A stretch of 64,000 nt of DNA, taken from Bacillaceae bacterium (lineage in GTDB: Bacteria > Bacillota > Bacilli > JACDOE01). Position numbers and translations under genes: made by a program. The notes under the pieces were generated by a model that searched no databases, was not told the DNA's origin, and was given only the letters and a program-made list of their open reading frames with translations. The stretch is from positions 1 through 64,000 of the forward strand of contig JACDOE010000034.1 of assembly GCA_017656255.1 (NCBI GenBank). Direction: 5' to 3'. Below are positions 8,121 through 17,777 of this stretch, one piece after another. The stretch's first letter is position 1, and every line of letters starts with the position of its first letter.

Positions 8121-8939
8121 ATGTTGTCCTATGAAGCTTTTTTCATCATTATTATGGTTAGTGTTTTAGGACCGCTGATCGGCCTGTTGATTCTCATTTT
8201 CTATAATTTAATGGAAAAAGAAGTTTATCTGCTTGAAATGGAGAATCGTCGTATTTATCTGGAAAAAGAACTGGATAAAAGTGAATACATTCAACTAACC
8301 CAGCAGATACATCCTCATTTTTTGTTTAATACATTAAACTCCCTTTTAAGCCTGGCCAGGTTGAGAAAAACGGATCAGTTGATCAACTCGTTTGAGCATC
8401 TGGTTTTGTATTTTCGATACAAATATCAGCCCAAAAAACAGCTTCATCCGCTGAACGAAGAGATTGAACATACACGGCATTATCTGGCCATCCAGCAAAT
8501 GCGATATGGTTCGAGATTTGAGATTACTTGGGAAATTGACCCCGTCCTGACCCGGGCCGTCGCACCTCCCTACCTGTTGCAAACTCTTGTAGAAAATGTC
8601 TTTAAACATGCGATCGAAGAGATGGAAGATAAAATCTTGATTCAAATTCGACTACAACAAGTAACAAAAGAAAATCAATCATTTGTTGAACTAAGGGTTA
8701 AAGATAATGGGCCCGGTTTTCAACATAACCCTCTGAAACAAGAGAATGATTCAGGAGGAGAGGGGATTGGCCTCTTTAATATTAACAAACGTTTAAAACT
8801 ATTATTTCATGATCAAGTCAGCATCGACATACCGACAGGTCGTCATCAGAATGGCGGCCTGGTTGTGGTTACATGGCCGCTTGTATTTCAGGATTTTAGT
8901 GATCCAAAAAGAGTATTGAAAGAAGGTGATCCATTGTGA
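8121..8939 (+). CDS. LytS/YesM-type sensor histidine kinase
   Basis: A 272-residue membrane kinase. One transmembrane helix (about residues 6-30) is followed by a short coiled linker and the His_kinase domain (PF06580) with the box QIHPHFLFNTLNSL; His66 is the likely phospho-acceptor. The HATPase domain has N box TLVENVFKHAI, G1 VKDNGPGF and G2 GEGIGLFNINKRL. There is no extracellular sensor domain, so the signal must come from the membrane or a partner. The stop overlaps the start of the response regulator by 4 bases (GTGA), so the pair is translationally coupled. No strong ribosome site precedes ATG 8121, and the region upstream is very AT-rich with a TATAAT at 8067-8072. Its position before a permease and a peptide ABC transporter suggests control of uptake. 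Confidence 0.9.
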   Translation: MLSYEAFFIIIMVSVLGPLIGLLILIFYNLMEKEVYLLEMENRRIYLEKELDKSEYIQLTQQIHPHFLFNTLNSLLSLARLRKTDQLINSFEHLVLYFRYKYQPKKQLHPLNEEIEHTRHYLAIQQMRYGSRFEITWEIDPVLTRAVAPPYLLQTLVENVFKHAIEEMEDKILIQIRLQQVTKENQSFVELRVKDNGPGFQHNPLKQENDSGGEGIGLFNINKRLKLLFHDQVSIDIPTGRHQNGGLVVVTWPLVFQDFSDPKRVLKEGDPL

Positions 8940-9649
8940 ATGTATTGCTTCTGGATGATGAACCACTGGAACTTGAACAGATGGAACTTTTGATCACAAG
9001 GCATTATCCGGATTGGCATATTAAAAAGGCAATGAATGCCACCACGGCCATTCATACACTGGAAGACATAAAAGAAAATCAGGAATCGGTACATCTGGCC
9101 TTTATTGACATCCGATTACCCGGAAAATCAGGTCTTGAAGTAGCCGAAGTCTCGAAACAGATCCATCCTAATATCGATATAATCATTGTTTCTGCCTACC
9201 AGGATTTTCATTATGCCAAATCATCCATTCAGCTGGGTGTTGTCGATTACCTTGTTAAGCCGATAATCGAAGAGGAACTGGTCAGATTATTAAAAGGATA
9301 CATGAAGAAACATCCGGAATTTCAGGTTCAATCTGATATCATCCATCAGGTCATTAAGCGAGTTCAAAAACGGTATGCTGAACAATTACGTCTTTCTGAC
9401 GTTGCTAAAGAATTACATATAAATAATTCTTATTTAAGTCGAAGATTCAGTGAAGAAATGGGAATCTCTTTTTCTGATTATTTATTAAATTACCGAATTG
9501 AAGTTGCCCAAAAATTTCTTAAAGAAAAAGACTGGAGTATTCAGCGTGTGGCAGAAGAAACGGGTTTTAACAGTCAGCATTATTTCAGTACCGTTTTTAA
9601 AAAACAGACCGGTAAAACGCCGAAAGATTATCGAAATTTACATCGGTAG
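8936..9649 (+). CDS. YesN-type response regulator, AraC DNA-binding domain
   Basis: A 237-residue response regulator and partner of the kinase just upstream (4-base overlap; GTG start). The receiver domain occupies residues 1-115, with the acidic pair D7/D8, phospho-acceptor D58 in FIDIRLPG and the conserved K108 in YLVKPI. Residues about 130-237 hold two helix-turn-helix motifs of the AraC family (LSDVAKELHINNSYLSRRF, then IQRVAEETGFNSQHYFSTVF) ending with KKQTGKTPKDYR, the usual AraC C-terminal signature. It probably activates transcription of the downstream transporter genes in response to the kinase. The inter-domain linker is short compared with typical YesN proteins. Confidence 0.92.
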   Translation: MNVLLLDDEPLELEQMELLITRHYPDWHIKKAMNATTAIHTLEDIKENQESVHLAFIDIRLPGKSGLEVAEVSKQIHPNIDIIIVSAYQDFHYAKSSIQLGVVDYLVKPIIEEELVRLLKGYMKKHPEFQVQSDIIHQVIKRVQKRYAEQLRLSDVAKELHINNSYLSRRFSEEMGISFSDYLLNYRIEVAQKFLKEKDWSIQRVAEETGFNSQHYFSTVFKKQTGKTPKDYRNLHR

Positions 9650-9661
9650 GAGAGGGATCGG

Positions 9662-10897
9662 ATGGAAGATAGAAAACCGATCAGTATCGTATTGCTCGTT
9701 TCAGGACTGCTGTCCGGTAGTATCATTCTTGCATCCGGAGAAGCAGTTCTTAAATATGGCGCGTTCGGAGGGCTATTTCTTGCTCTTACATTACCCGCAG
9801 CTTATCTTATTTTATTGCTTCTTACACAGGGAATGAGAGAAAAAACACTGTTTGGGTGTCTTAGCCAGATCCTTTCTCCGCCTCATAAAATGGGGTTTGT
9901 TCTGTTTTTGTTTCTACTATGGATAGAACTTATGATCACGCAGGTAATAACCAGCGGATTAATTTTAAAAAATGTGTTTTCTGTTTCGTTCACAGGTGTT
10001 ACGCTTGTGGTTCTAATTCTTTTCTCTCTTTTCAGCTTTTTGGGTTTGCGATGGGAATGGGAAGACCGCTGGTTTGAATTTATTAAATTAATTTTACTGT
10101 TCGTGCTGGCTATTTTCTTGCCCAACTACATCTATTTACAAAAAGGGCTTGAGACAGTCTATCATAACCTCCTTCACTATCATCCCCGTGTTTTGCATCT
10201 GGACCAGCCTGGAATCTATGTTTTTTTGGCCGCAGGGATCATTGTGATGTTTACAAGATGGCTCGTTTATTTTCCTTTACTCGAAAAAGAGCTGGCTAAT
10301 CACAAGAAAAAAGGGTTGAATAAACTGGGGTTGGCCAGTATCAGCTGGTCGACTATTGTACTGGCTTTTTCCACCATGACCATCGTGGCAATCACGGAGA
10401 AAATCAGAGGAGAATATGTGAACGAACAGATGATCCTGATTGTAAAAGATATTGCCTCATCTACTATTTTTATCAGTGTGAGCGCCATTTGGATTTATAT
10501 TAGTTTTTCTACCTTTTATCACGGTATCCATATTATGAACCATCTCTGGAAAGAAGTTTCAATAAGAAAAAACACCTTCATGGTTAACGGATTAACCATT
10601 CTGTTTGTTGGTGTAGGGGTTGCAGCGATTGAACATTTTCGCCTGAGTATTCTGGATCTCTACTTTTTATTCGGGTTTCTTCATGTTGCACCGGGTATCC
10701 TACTGGCCTATATCTATCGAATTGGTTATTTTAAGCCCATTTTATGGATGGTTCCTGTTATTGGGATCACGCTCTCTGTCCCATTAGGGATGATCAAACT
10801 TTCTTTTTCCTGGCCGGATATCATTCTATTGGAAAGTAGTCTCACCCTGCTAACACTTATGTTTCATAGATTTTCCCTCTTTTTACGTCAAAATTAG
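9662..10897 (+). CDS. Polytopic membrane protein, GerAB/APC-like
   Basis: A 411-residue integral membrane protein with about ten or eleven hydrophobic segments and very short loops. The length, the N-terminal start (ISIVLLVSGLLSGSIILASG) and the helix spacing fit the APC superfamily, in the style of spore-germination permeases (GerAB, PF03845), but I see no decisive motif. A ribosome site, GGAGAGG, precedes ATG 9662. It lies 12 bases after the response regulator and so belongs to the same operon. A permease co-expressed with a kinase that lacks a sensor domain could act as a co-sensor; this is inference. About 100 AT-rich bases separate it from the peptide-binding protein gene. Confidence 0.6.
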   Translation: MEDRKPISIVLLVSGLLSGSIILASGEAVLKYGAFGGLFLALTLPAAYLILLLLTQGMREKTLFGCLSQILSPPHKMGFVLFLFLLWIELMITQVITSGLILKNVFSVSFTGVTLVVLILFSLFSFLGLRWEWEDRWFEFIKLILLFVLAIFLPNYIYLQKGLETVYHNLLHYHPRVLHLDQPGIYVFLAAGIIVMFTRWLVYFPLLEKELANHKKKGLNKLGLASISWSTIVLAFSTMTIVAITEKIRGEYVNEQMILIVKDIASSTIFISVSAIWIYISFSTFYHGIHIMNHLWKEVSIRKNTFMVNGLTILFVGVGVAAIEHFRLSILDLYFLFGFLHVAPGILLAYIYRIGYFKPILWMVPVIGITLSVPLGMIKLSFSWPDIILLESSLTLLTLMFHRFSLFLRQN

Positions 10898-11001
10898 TAA
10901 AAAAAGCTTAAAAAAAAGAAATCATTATTAAAAAAATATTCCGACAACTATATTAAAATTTAGACATAGCTATCAATACAGTAAAAAAGGGGGATTTAAT
11001 A

Positions 11002-12609
11002 ATGAAAAAGTGGCTATTGTTATTACTGTCTGTGGTAATGATATTTACCGTTTTTACCGGTTGTTCGTCTGAACCGGCTGCAGACAGCAATAATAGTCAA
11101 AACGAACAAGAAGGTGGCAAAAAGGTTATAGTCGTAGGACTTCAGGCTGAACCGACATCCTTGGACGCCCATCAAATTTCAGATTATAACTCAAGTCGGG
11201 CAGCTATGGAAATTTATGACCAGCTGGTCCAGTTTAAAGATGAAAGTACCGAGCTGGAGCCGGATCTGGCGGAAAAATGGGATGTATCAGATGATGGGAT
11301 GGAATATACGTTTTATCTAAAAAAAGACATTAAATTTCATGATGGCACACCGTTTAATGCAGAAGCGGTCAAATTTAGTATTGAGCGACAGATTGATCCC
11401 GATCATCCGTACCATGATACCGGTCAATTTGCCTATGCTGAATTTACATTTGGACCCGTTGACCGTGTCGAAGTCGTGGATGATTATACGGTTAAAATTT
11501 ACCTGAAGGAACCGTTCGCTCCATTTTTGAGCAATATGGCTATGCATGCAGCCAGTATCGTTAGCCCGGAAGCAGTTAAAAAGTACGGAAAGGATTTTTC
11601 CAGAAACCCGGTGGGAACAGGACCTTATAAGTATGTGAGATGGGATCCCGGCGTCGAAGTGGTACTGGAGAAAAACCCTGATTATTTTAAAGGGGAACCG
11701 AAAGTAGATCAGCTGATCTTTAAACCGATCACGGATGATCAGACACGTCTCGCTGAACTGGAAGCGGGCAATCTGGACCTGATTGTAAATGTGACGCCCG
11801 ATGATCTGGTTCGATTAAAAGAGGATGGAAATTTCCAGGTGATTGAACAGGCCGGTATGCACGTATGGTGGACGGCTTTCAACACTCAGAAAGAACCATT
11901 CAACAACAAAAAAGTTCGCCAGGCAATCAATTACGCGGTGAACAAAGAAGCTATCGTTAATGAAATCCTTAAAGGGACCGGTGAACTGGCAAACTCACCG
12001 CTTCCACCTACAGTCTGGGGACATAACCCCAATGTCAAGAATTATGAGTATAATCCGGAAAAAGCAAGGCAGTTGCTTGAAGAAGCCGGTTATCCAAATG
12101 GATTTGAAGCGACCTACTGGATTCCGGAATCCGGATCAGGTATGCAACAACCGGCAACCATGGCAGCAGCTATTCAGGCAGACCTTGCAAAAGTTGGTAT
12201 CGAGTTAAATATACAGACGCTGGAATGGGGTTCCTATCTGGATAAAGTATTTGTTCCGCCGTCTGAGAATGACATGGATATGCATCAGATGTCCTGGATC
12301 GGAGACAATGGAGACCCGGACAACTTCCTGTACATTTTGCTCAGCAGTGAGCAATGGCCAACAGCTGGATTTAATGACGCCTATTACAAAAACGAGCGTG
12401 TTGATGAACTGCTAAGTCAGGCTCGAGTAACATCGGACAAAGAAAAACGAACCCAGATGTATGAAGAAGCACAGGAAATTATCATGGAAGATGCACCGTG
12501 GATTGTCCTTGATCACGAAAAACAGATCGTCATTGCGCAAAAAAATATCAAAAACTTCAAACTGCATCCGACCGGTGTCTTCCGTTTCTCCAATGTCGAT
12601 GTAGAGTAA
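11002..12609 (+). CDS. Peptide ABC transporter substrate-binding lipoprotein
   Basis: A 535-residue extracellular binding protein of SBP family 5 (PF00496), the peptide/nickel/glutathione class. It has a lipoprotein signal with lipobox VFTGC (Cys21), then a Ser/Asn-rich tether, then the family signature KFHDGTPFNAEAVKFSIERQ. A further typical segment is RNPVGTGPYKYVRWDPG. AAAAGGGGGA precedes ATG 11002. The binding protein delivers substrate to the permeases and ATPases encoded at 12734-17520. It is separated from them by two stem-loops, which would raise its expression relative to the membrane components. The substrate cannot be read from sequence; di- or oligopeptides or glutathione are the usual candidates. 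Confidence 0.92.
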   Translation: MKKWLLLLLSVVMIFTVFTGCSSEPAADSNNSQNEQEGGKKVIVVGLQAEPTSLDAHQISDYNSSRAAMEIYDQLVQFKDESTELEPDLAEKWDVSDDGMEYTFYLKKDIKFHDGTPFNAEAVKFSIERQIDPDHPYHDTGQFAYAEFTFGPVDRVEVVDDYTVKIYLKEPFAPFLSNMAMHAASIVSPEAVKKYGKDFSRNPVGTGPYKYVRWDPGVEVVLEKNPDYFKGEPKVDQLIFKPITDDQTRLAELEAGNLDLIVNVTPDDLVRLKEDGNFQVIEQAGMHVWWTAFNTQKEPFNNKKVRQAINYAVNKEAIVNEILKGTGELANSPLPPTVWGHNPNVKNYEYNPEKARQLLEEAGYPNGFEATYWIPESGSGMQQPATMAAAIQADLAKVGIELNIQTLEWGSYLDKVFVPPSENDMDMHQMSWIGDNGDPDNFLYILLSSEQWPTAGFNDAYYKNERVDELLSQARVTSDKEKRTQMYEEAQEIIMEDAPWIVLDHEKQIVIAQKNIKNFKLHPTGVFRFSNVDVE

Positions 12610-12622
12610 ACGGATTCTGGCT

Positions 12623-12689
12623 CTGCGGCGGCAATCTATTAAGCCGCAGGGCAATGTTTCTTAAAAAAGAGGGACCCTCCCTCTTTTTT
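12623..12689 (+). terminator. Two stem-loops between binding protein and permease genes
   Basis: First, CTGCGGC (12623-12629) pairs with GCCGCAG (12643-12649). Second, AAAAAAGAGGGA (12663-12674) pairs perfectly with TCCCTCTTTTTT (12678-12689) around a 3-base loop, giving a bidirectional terminator shape. Because the ABC genes continue on the same strand with no obvious new promoter, I read this as a partial terminator that limits expression of the downstream genes. Confidence 0.75.
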
Positions 12690-12733
12690 ACAATAAACTA
12701 AACTTAATAAACCTGCTGAGAGAGGGGACCGAC

Positions 12734-13681
12734 ATGGCAGGCTATATACTGAGAAGGCTGGTTGCGTTAATCCCGGTACTTCTGGGAGTTACCATACTTG
12801 TTTTTTCCATTATGCATCTTTCCCCCGGAGATCCCGCAAAAATTATTCTGGGGCCAAAAGCTACAGAGGAATCGTTGCAACAATTAAGAACGGAACTCGG
12901 GTTGAATCTTCCCGTACATGAACAGTACCTCAGGTGGATAGGTAACGTGTTTAAGGGAGATTGGGGAAGGTCCATCCAGTTGAAAATGGAAGTCCTCCCA
13001 CTTATCCTGGACCGGTTTGGAGCAACGTTAATTTTAACTGCCGCCAGCATTTTTCTGGCCGCTTTTTTCGGCATTCTGTTTGGAGTGATTGCAGCTGCCA
13101 GGAAATATACGTTTGTGGATCGGTTTTTAATGCTTATCATCCTGATTGGTTTTTGCATGCCGGTGTTCTGGCTGGGGATTCTTTTACAAATTGGATTTGG
13201 GCTGAAACTGGACTGGCTTCCGATATCCGGCATGTACCCTCCCGGCGAAAGAGGTGCAGGAGAATTACTGAAACATTTGATTTTGCCTGCCATAAGTCTT
13301 TCTATGGGTTCCGGGGCAATCATTGCAAGGATGACCCGTTCGAGTATGCTGGAAGTCTTGGACCATGATTATATTCGAACAGCGTATGCAAAAGGGATCC
13401 GGGAACGAAAAGTCGTTTTTAAACACGCGTTGAAAAATGCATTCATCCCGGTTATTACCGTTCTGGGTATGCAAATCGGATTTTTGCTTGCAGGTGCGGT
13501 TCTGGTTGAAATTGTTTTTTCGTGGCCCGGAATTGGAACTTTGATGATCAACGGCATTCTAGCCCGGGACTTTCCGCTGGTACAGGGGATCATTTTGTTT
13601 GTAGCGACGACTTATGTCGTAATCAACCTGCTGGTGGACATCATTTACGCCTTTTTAGATCCACGTATTTCTTATGAATAG
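12734..13681 (+). CDS. Peptide ABC transporter permease, DppB/OppB type
   Basis: A 315-residue inner-membrane permease of the BPD_transp_1 family (PF00528), DppB subclass. It starts MAGYILRRLVALIPVLLGVTI, the usual N-terminal helix, and includes LSPGDPAKIILGPKATEE. The permease loop that contacts the ATPase is DYIRTAYAKGIRERKVVFKH, matching the EAA motif. About six membrane helices are visible. A GAGAGGGG ribosome site precedes ATG 12734. The gene is 9 bases upstream of the DppC-type permease and the two form the translocation pore. Confidence 0.93.
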   Translation: MAGYILRRLVALIPVLLGVTILVFSIMHLSPGDPAKIILGPKATEESLQQLRTELGLNLPVHEQYLRWIGNVFKGDWGRSIQLKMEVLPLILDRFGATLILTAASIFLAAFFGILFGVIAAARKYTFVDRFLMLIILIGFCMPVFWLGILLQIGFGLKLDWLPISGMYPPGERGAGELLKHLILPAISLSMGSGAIIARMTRSSMLEVLDHDYIRTAYAKGIRERKVVFKHALKNAFIPVITVLGMQIGFLLAGAVLVEIVFSWPGIGTLMINGILARDFPLVQGIILFVATTYVVINLLVDIIYAFLDPRISYE

Positions 13682-13690
13682 GAGGTCAAG

Positions 13691-14638
13691 ATGGGGAACA
13701 CACATGATGATCCGTCTAAAAATGTAGCTTACGACACAACGGATACTGTTCCGGTGGGACACCATCATGAATCCCTCTCATTTCAGGTGAAAAAGAAGGG
13801 TCCCTGGCAGACCGCCTGGAAAAAGCTGAAACGTGATCGTGCTGCGATGACCGGAGTCGTTATTTTATCCGTGATGATTTTGCTGTCAATCCTGGCTCCG
13901 ATCCTTCCATTGCCTGATCCGGAGGAGACCGATCTGGCTAACCGTTTGAAACCGCCGGGAACAGAAGGACATATTCTTGGGACGGACGAACTGGGACGGG
14001 ATATGTTGAGCCGTCTCATCTGGGGTGGAAGACTTTCCATTACAGTAGGGTTTGTGGCGGTAGGGATCGCCATGTTCATCGGGACAATACTGGGCCTGAT
14101 CGCCGGTTATTTTAAACGTTTTTTTGATACCGTCATTATGAGGACGATTGATGTTCTGATGGCGTTTCCCTATGTTCTTCTGGCCATCGCCATTATAGCA
14201 GCTCTTGGCCCGGGTCTTATGAATACGATGATCGCTATAAGTGTCGTTGGGATTCCCTATTATGCCAGAATTGTACGGGGAAGCACCCTTACCTTTCGGG
14301 AAATGGAATTTGTGATGGCGGAGAGAGCAATTGGGGCCAATCATTTTCATATTATTTTCTATCACATTCTTCCCAATTGTCTGCCACCTCTGATTGTAGC
14401 GGCCAGTCTGGATGTGGGGTGGATGATCCTGGCTGCTTCAGGCATGAGCTTTCTTGGGCTGGGAGCACAGCCCCCTGATGCGGAATGGGGTGTGATGTTA
14501 AGTGAAGGACGAAAATTTATCCGGGTGGCTCCTCATGTCAGTGTCCTGCCTGGAATGGCCATCTTTCTGGTTGTGTTATCACTAAATCTGATCGGGGATG
14601 GACTGCGGGACGCACTGGATCCGAAGTCCAAATCATAA
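13691..14638 (+). CDS. Peptide ABC transporter permease, DppC/OppC type
   Basis: A 315-residue permease of the DppC subclass and partner of the gene just upstream. A hydrophilic N-terminal tail of about 45 residues precedes the first helix, as is typical. The motif HILGTDELGRDMLSRLIWG is a DppC hallmark. The EAA-type loop is around MEFVMAERAIGANHFHIIFY, and SFLGLGAQPPDAEWGVML near the C-terminus is another family signature. GGAGG lies immediately before ATG 13691. It is followed by the DUF1028 gene after 28 bases. Confidence 0.93.
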   Translation: MGNTHDDPSKNVAYDTTDTVPVGHHHESLSFQVKKKGPWQTAWKKLKRDRAAMTGVVILSVMILLSILAPILPLPDPEETDLANRLKPPGTEGHILGTDELGRDMLSRLIWGGRLSITVGFVAVGIAMFIGTILGLIAGYFKRFFDTVIMRTIDVLMAFPYVLLAIAIIAALGPGLMNTMIAISVVGIPYYARIVRGSTLTFREMEFVMAERAIGANHFHIIFYHILPNCLPPLIVAASLDVGWMILAASGMSFLGLGAQPPDAEWGVMLSEGRKFIRVAPHVSVLPGMAIFLVVLSLNLIGDGLRDALDPKSKS

Positions 14639-14666
14639 TGAATTATAATGAAAAGGAGGAATTCTT

Positions 14667-15560
14667 ATGGCAAAACAAGTTATTCCCAGAGATTTTGTCA
14701 ACACATTTTCTATTGTCGGTTATGATCCTGACACCGGAGAATTGGGAGTAGCGGTTGCATCCAAATTTTTGGCGGCCGGTTCTCTGGTTCCATGGGCTAA
14801 AGCGGGAGTGGGGGCCGTGGCTACCCAGTCCTGGGTGAACACCGCTTATGGTACAAAAGGACTTGAACTGCTATCTCAGGGTTATACCCCCCAGGAGGCT
14901 CTGGATAAGCTGGTGGAAGAGGATGACGGACGAGCAGTTCGACAGGTGGGAATTGTTGATGTGAAAGGGAACAGCGCTACTTACACCGGAGAGGAATGCT
15001 ATGAATGGGCCGGTGGCGTGACCGGACCCAATTTTGCCTGTCAGGGAAATATCCTCGTCAATGAAGATACCGTAACCGCGATGGCGGAAACCTTTCAACG
15101 TGAAAAAGGGGATTTGTCAGACCGTCTTTTAAAAGCGATGCTGGCGGGACAGGAAGCAGGCGGAGACAAAAGAGGTAAACAGTCCGCCGGTATTCTCGTG
15201 GTTAAAGAAGGCGGTGGATACGGCGGGTTTGATGATAAATATATGGATCTGCGTGTCGATGATCATCCGGATCCCATCCGTGAATTAATGCGTATCCATG
15301 ACCTTCATAAGCTCTATTTTAAAAAATCGGCTCCCGAAGACATTCTGGACATTAAAGGGGATTTAAGAGAACAGCTAGTAGACCACCTCTATCAGCTCAA
15401 ATATTTGACTGAGAAAAATGTTTCGGATGACCAACTTTTCGAGGCATTGAAATCCTTCCACCTCATCGAAAATTTTGATGAAAGGATTCAAGAGCCTGGC
15501 CGGGTGGATAAAAAAGTAATCGCGTTTATGGAAACGTTAGTCCGGGAAAAAAAGGTGTGA
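14667..15560 (+). CDS. DUF1028-family Ntn-hydrolase-like protein
   Basis: A 297-residue cytoplasmic protein. Residues 8-205 are the DUF1028 domain (PF06267), marked by NTFSIVGYDPDTGELGVAVA, a KAGVGAVATQSW segment and ESGCGK-like glycine turns (GPNFACQGNILV). The fold belongs to the Ntn-hydrolase group, whose members often self-process at a Thr/Ser; here the candidate is in NTFSIV. Residues about 210-297 are a helical extension with possible peptidoglycan-binding character, as in some relatives. Excellent ribosome site AAAAGGAGG. DUF1028 genes are often found next to peptide transporters, and here the gene sits between the permeases and the ATPases, so a role in hydrolysing imported peptide or amide is reasonable. 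The activity is not established. Confidence 0.85.
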   Translation: MAKQVIPRDFVNTFSIVGYDPDTGELGVAVASKFLAAGSLVPWAKAGVGAVATQSWVNTAYGTKGLELLSQGYTPQEALDKLVEEDDGRAVRQVGIVDVKGNSATYTGEECYEWAGGVTGPNFACQGNILVNEDTVTAMAETFQREKGDLSDRLLKAMLAGQEAGGDKRGKQSAGILVVKEGGGYGGFDDKYMDLRVDDHPDPIRELMRIHDLHKLYFKKSAPEDILDIKGDLREQLVDHLYQLKYLTEKNVSDDQLFEALKSFHLIENFDERIQEPGRVDKKVIAFMETLVREKKV

Positions 15561-15567
15561 GATACCG

Positions 15568-16533
15568 GTGACGGCCTTACTGGAAGTCAACAACTTGCAT
15601 ATTGCCTTTCGTAAAGAAAAATCATTCATTCCCACGGTGGAAGGCGTCAGTTTCCACGTTAATTCTAGAGAAACAGTCGGGATTGTAGGGGAATCAGGTT
15701 GTGGTAAAAGTGTAACCTCCCTGGCTATCATGGGTTTGTTACCCCGGGGAATAAGCCGGATAGATTACGGAGAAATACTGTTTGAAGGACAAAATCTGGT
15801 CGGGTTATCTTCCGAAGAATATCGGAAGATACGAGGAAGAGAAATTAGCATGATTTTTCAGGAACCGATGACCTCATTGAACCCGGTTTTTACGATCGGA
15901 GATCAACTGATGGAAATGGTACTCGAACATACGGCACAGCCAAAAAAGCAAGCATTTAAACATAGTGTCGAGATGCTTGAAAAAGTGGGAATCCCCCGTG
16001 CAGAAGAGATTATGCATGATTACCCACATCAACTGTCCGGCGGGATGAGGCAGCGTGTGATGATTGCCATGGCCCTTTCATTAAATCCCAAACTGCTTAT
16101 TGCTGATGAACCGACCACGGCACTGGATGTGACGATTCAGGCCCAGATACTTGAACTCATGCAGCAAATAAAAAACGATTTTGATACGTCGGTAATTATG
16201 ATCACTCACGATCTGGGTGTGGTCGCTGAAGTCTGCGATCGAGTGGTTGTGATGTATGCTGGAAAAGTAGTAGAGCAGGGAGACGTCAAAGCTATTTTTA
16301 AAAATCCACGGCATCCATATACTATTGGGTTATTGCAATCAGTTCCCAGCCTGACCGAAGAACGGGATCAACTTTATTCCATCCGGGGATCTGTGCCGCT
16401 TCCGGAAAACATGCCGGCGGGGTGTCGTTTTGCTTCCCGATGTGATCATGCAAAACCGGAATGTTTTGAACATGAACCACCTGAAGTGCAGATTGAAGGC
16501 GATCATACTACCAGTTGCTGGCTGTATAGATAA
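15568..16533 (+). CDS. Peptide ABC transporter ATPase, DppD/OppD type
   Basis: A 321-residue ATPase. Walker A is [11 protein letters not shown], the Q-loop follows in [16 protein letters not shown], the ABC signature is [15 protein letters not shown], Walker B is [12 protein letters not shown] and the switch His is in MITHDLG. The C-terminal oligo_HPY region ([14 protein letters not shown] with three further Cys) is specific to the Opp/Dpp subfamily. Start is GTG 15568, 7 bases after the DUF1028 stop, with AAAGGTG within the end of that gene. It pairs with the ATPase at 16552. Confidence 0.94.
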   Translation: MTALLEVNNLHIAFRKEKSFIPTVEGVSFHVNSRETVGIVGESGCGKSVTSLAIMGLLPRGISRIDYGEILFEGQNLVGLSSEEYRKIRGREISMIFQEPMTSLNPVFTIGDQLMEMVLEHTAQPKKQAFKHSVEMLEKVGIPRAEEIMHDYPHQLSGGMRQRVMIAMALSLNPKLLIADEPTTALDVTIQAQILELMQQIKNDFDTSVIMITHDLGVVAEVCDRVVVMYAGKVVEQGDVKAIFKNPRHPYTIGLLQSVPSLTEERDQLYSIRGSVPLPENMPAGCRFASRCDHAKPECFEHEPPEVQIEGDHTTSCWLYR

Positions 16534-16551
16534 AAGAAAGGAGGGACGGTG

Positions 16552-17520
16552 GTGACAGAACCCTTGCTGGAAGTTGAGAACTTGAAAAAATATTTTCCGA
16601 TTAAAAAAGGTTTGTTTCGCCGTACCCGGGGCTATGTTAAAGCGGTCGATGACGTAAGCTTTCAACTGGAGGAAGGAGAGACTCTGGGACTTGTAGGGGA
16701 AAGTGGTTGTGGTAAGTCCACGACCGGCCGCACCATATTACAGCTGTTGCGACCTACCTCAGGTCGGGTTTTGTACCGTGGTCAGGATCTGACCGGACTT
16801 AATTTTCAACAGTTGCGGCCGATTCGACGGGAGATGCAGATGATTTTTCAAGATCCTTATTCATCTTTAAATTCTCGTATGACGATCCGAAATATCCTGC
16901 TGGAGCCGATGAAAATTCACGGCTTGTATACCAAAAAAGAACGTGAGGAAAGAGTGGAAGAACTGCTGGAGCTTGTCGGATTAGACCGTGGGGTTGCGGA
17001 TCGCTATCCCCATGAGTTCAGCGGTGGACAGAGACAACGCATCGGGATTGCACGGGCACTTACCTTTCAGCCCCGACTGATTATAGCAGACGAGCCTGTC
17101 TCAGCACTGGATGTGTCGGTACAAGCTCAGGTATTGAATTTGTTGCAGGAATTGCAGGAAACTTTTAAACTCACCTATCTGTTTATTGCCCATGATCTAA
17201 GTGTCGTCAAACACTTCAGTACTCGAGTGGGGGTTATGTATCTGGGTAGACTAGTAGAAATCGCTGATAAACGAAGACTTTATCAATCCCCAAGGCATCC
17301 ATACACACAGGCACTTCTGTCAGCCGTCCCAGTCCCTGATCCTGAAATTAAAAGGGAGAGAATCGTTCTTTCCGGAGATGTGCCTAACCCTAAAAATCCA
17401 CCGGAAGGTTGTGCTTTTCATACCCGTTGCCCGGAATGTATGGAGATTTGCAGGGTGGAGAGACCTCCAATGATAGAGGTGGAACCGGGCCAATTCACGG
17501 CCTGTCACCTGTACTCGTGA
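16552..17520 (+). CDS. Peptide ABC transporter ATPase, DppF/OppF type
   Basis: A 322-residue ATPase, second of the pair. Walker A is [11 protein letters not shown], signature [14 protein letters not shown], Walker [13 protein letters not shown], switch FIAHDLS, and a C-terminal oligo_HPY Cys cluster ([17 protein letters not shown]). The N-terminus [18 protein letters not shown] is characteristic of OppF. There are two tandem GTG codons (16549, 16552); AAAGGAGGGA is better spaced for 16552. It closes the transporter operon, and the second Sda-like gene begins 34 bases downstream. Confidence 0.93.
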   Translation: MTEPLLEVENLKKYFPIKKGLFRRTRGYVKAVDDVSFQLEEGETLGLVGESGCGKSTTGRTILQLLRPTSGRVLYRGQDLTGLNFQQLRPIRREMQMIFQDPYSSLNSRMTIRNILLEPMKIHGLYTKKEREERVEELLELVGLDRGVADRYPHEFSGGQRQRIGIARALTFQPRLIIADEPVSALDVSVQAQVLNLLQELQETFKLTYLFIAHDLSVVKHFSTRVGVMYLGRLVEIADKRRLYQSPRHPYTQALLSAVPVPDPEIKRERIVLSGDVPNPKNPPEGCAFHTRCPECMEICRVERPPMIEVEPGQFTACHLYS

Positions 17521-17554
17521 TGATGTGCCATTTTTGAAGCATGGAGGAAGTATC

Positions 17555-17698
17555 ATGGAATATTTAATGGATAATGAGCTGTTGGATGTGTATCAGAAGG
17601 CAGTTCATTATGACATTGATGAAGACTTTGTCCTACTTTTGCAACAGGAACTCATCAGAAGAGGACTGATGGATTTCGAACAAACGAATGAGTTGTAG
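17555..17698 (+). CDS. Sda-like sporulation checkpoint protein, copy 2
   Basis: A 47-residue protein (MEYLMDNELLDVYQKAVHYD...) that differs from the protein at 5102 at only about nine positions. It has the same two-helix Sda layout and the same C-terminal -NEL. ATG 17555 follows GGAGGAAG by 5 bases. The upstream 15 bases and the downstream 150 bases, including the terminator, also resemble the first copy, so a whole cassette was duplicated. It lies 34 bases after the OppF-type gene and could be read through from the transporter operon, which would link peptide uptake with sporulation control; this is inference. If functional it would inhibit a sporulation histidine kinase. Confidence 0.78.
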   Translation: MEYLMDNELLDVYQKAVHYDIDEDFVLLLQQELIRRGLMDFEQTNEL

Positions 17699-17777
17699 TA
17701 TTTTGAAAGTAGATACCAGGCGATGGATCCGGGCTTTGTTAACGTTCCGGTTTCAGTCGCGCAATATGCCATGTGAT

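Noticed and set aside
13886-14365. Minus-strand open frame of 159 codons opposite the DppC-type gene
   Set aside because: Composition is biased (His, Lys, Asn) and it lies wholly inside a well-recognised permease gene.
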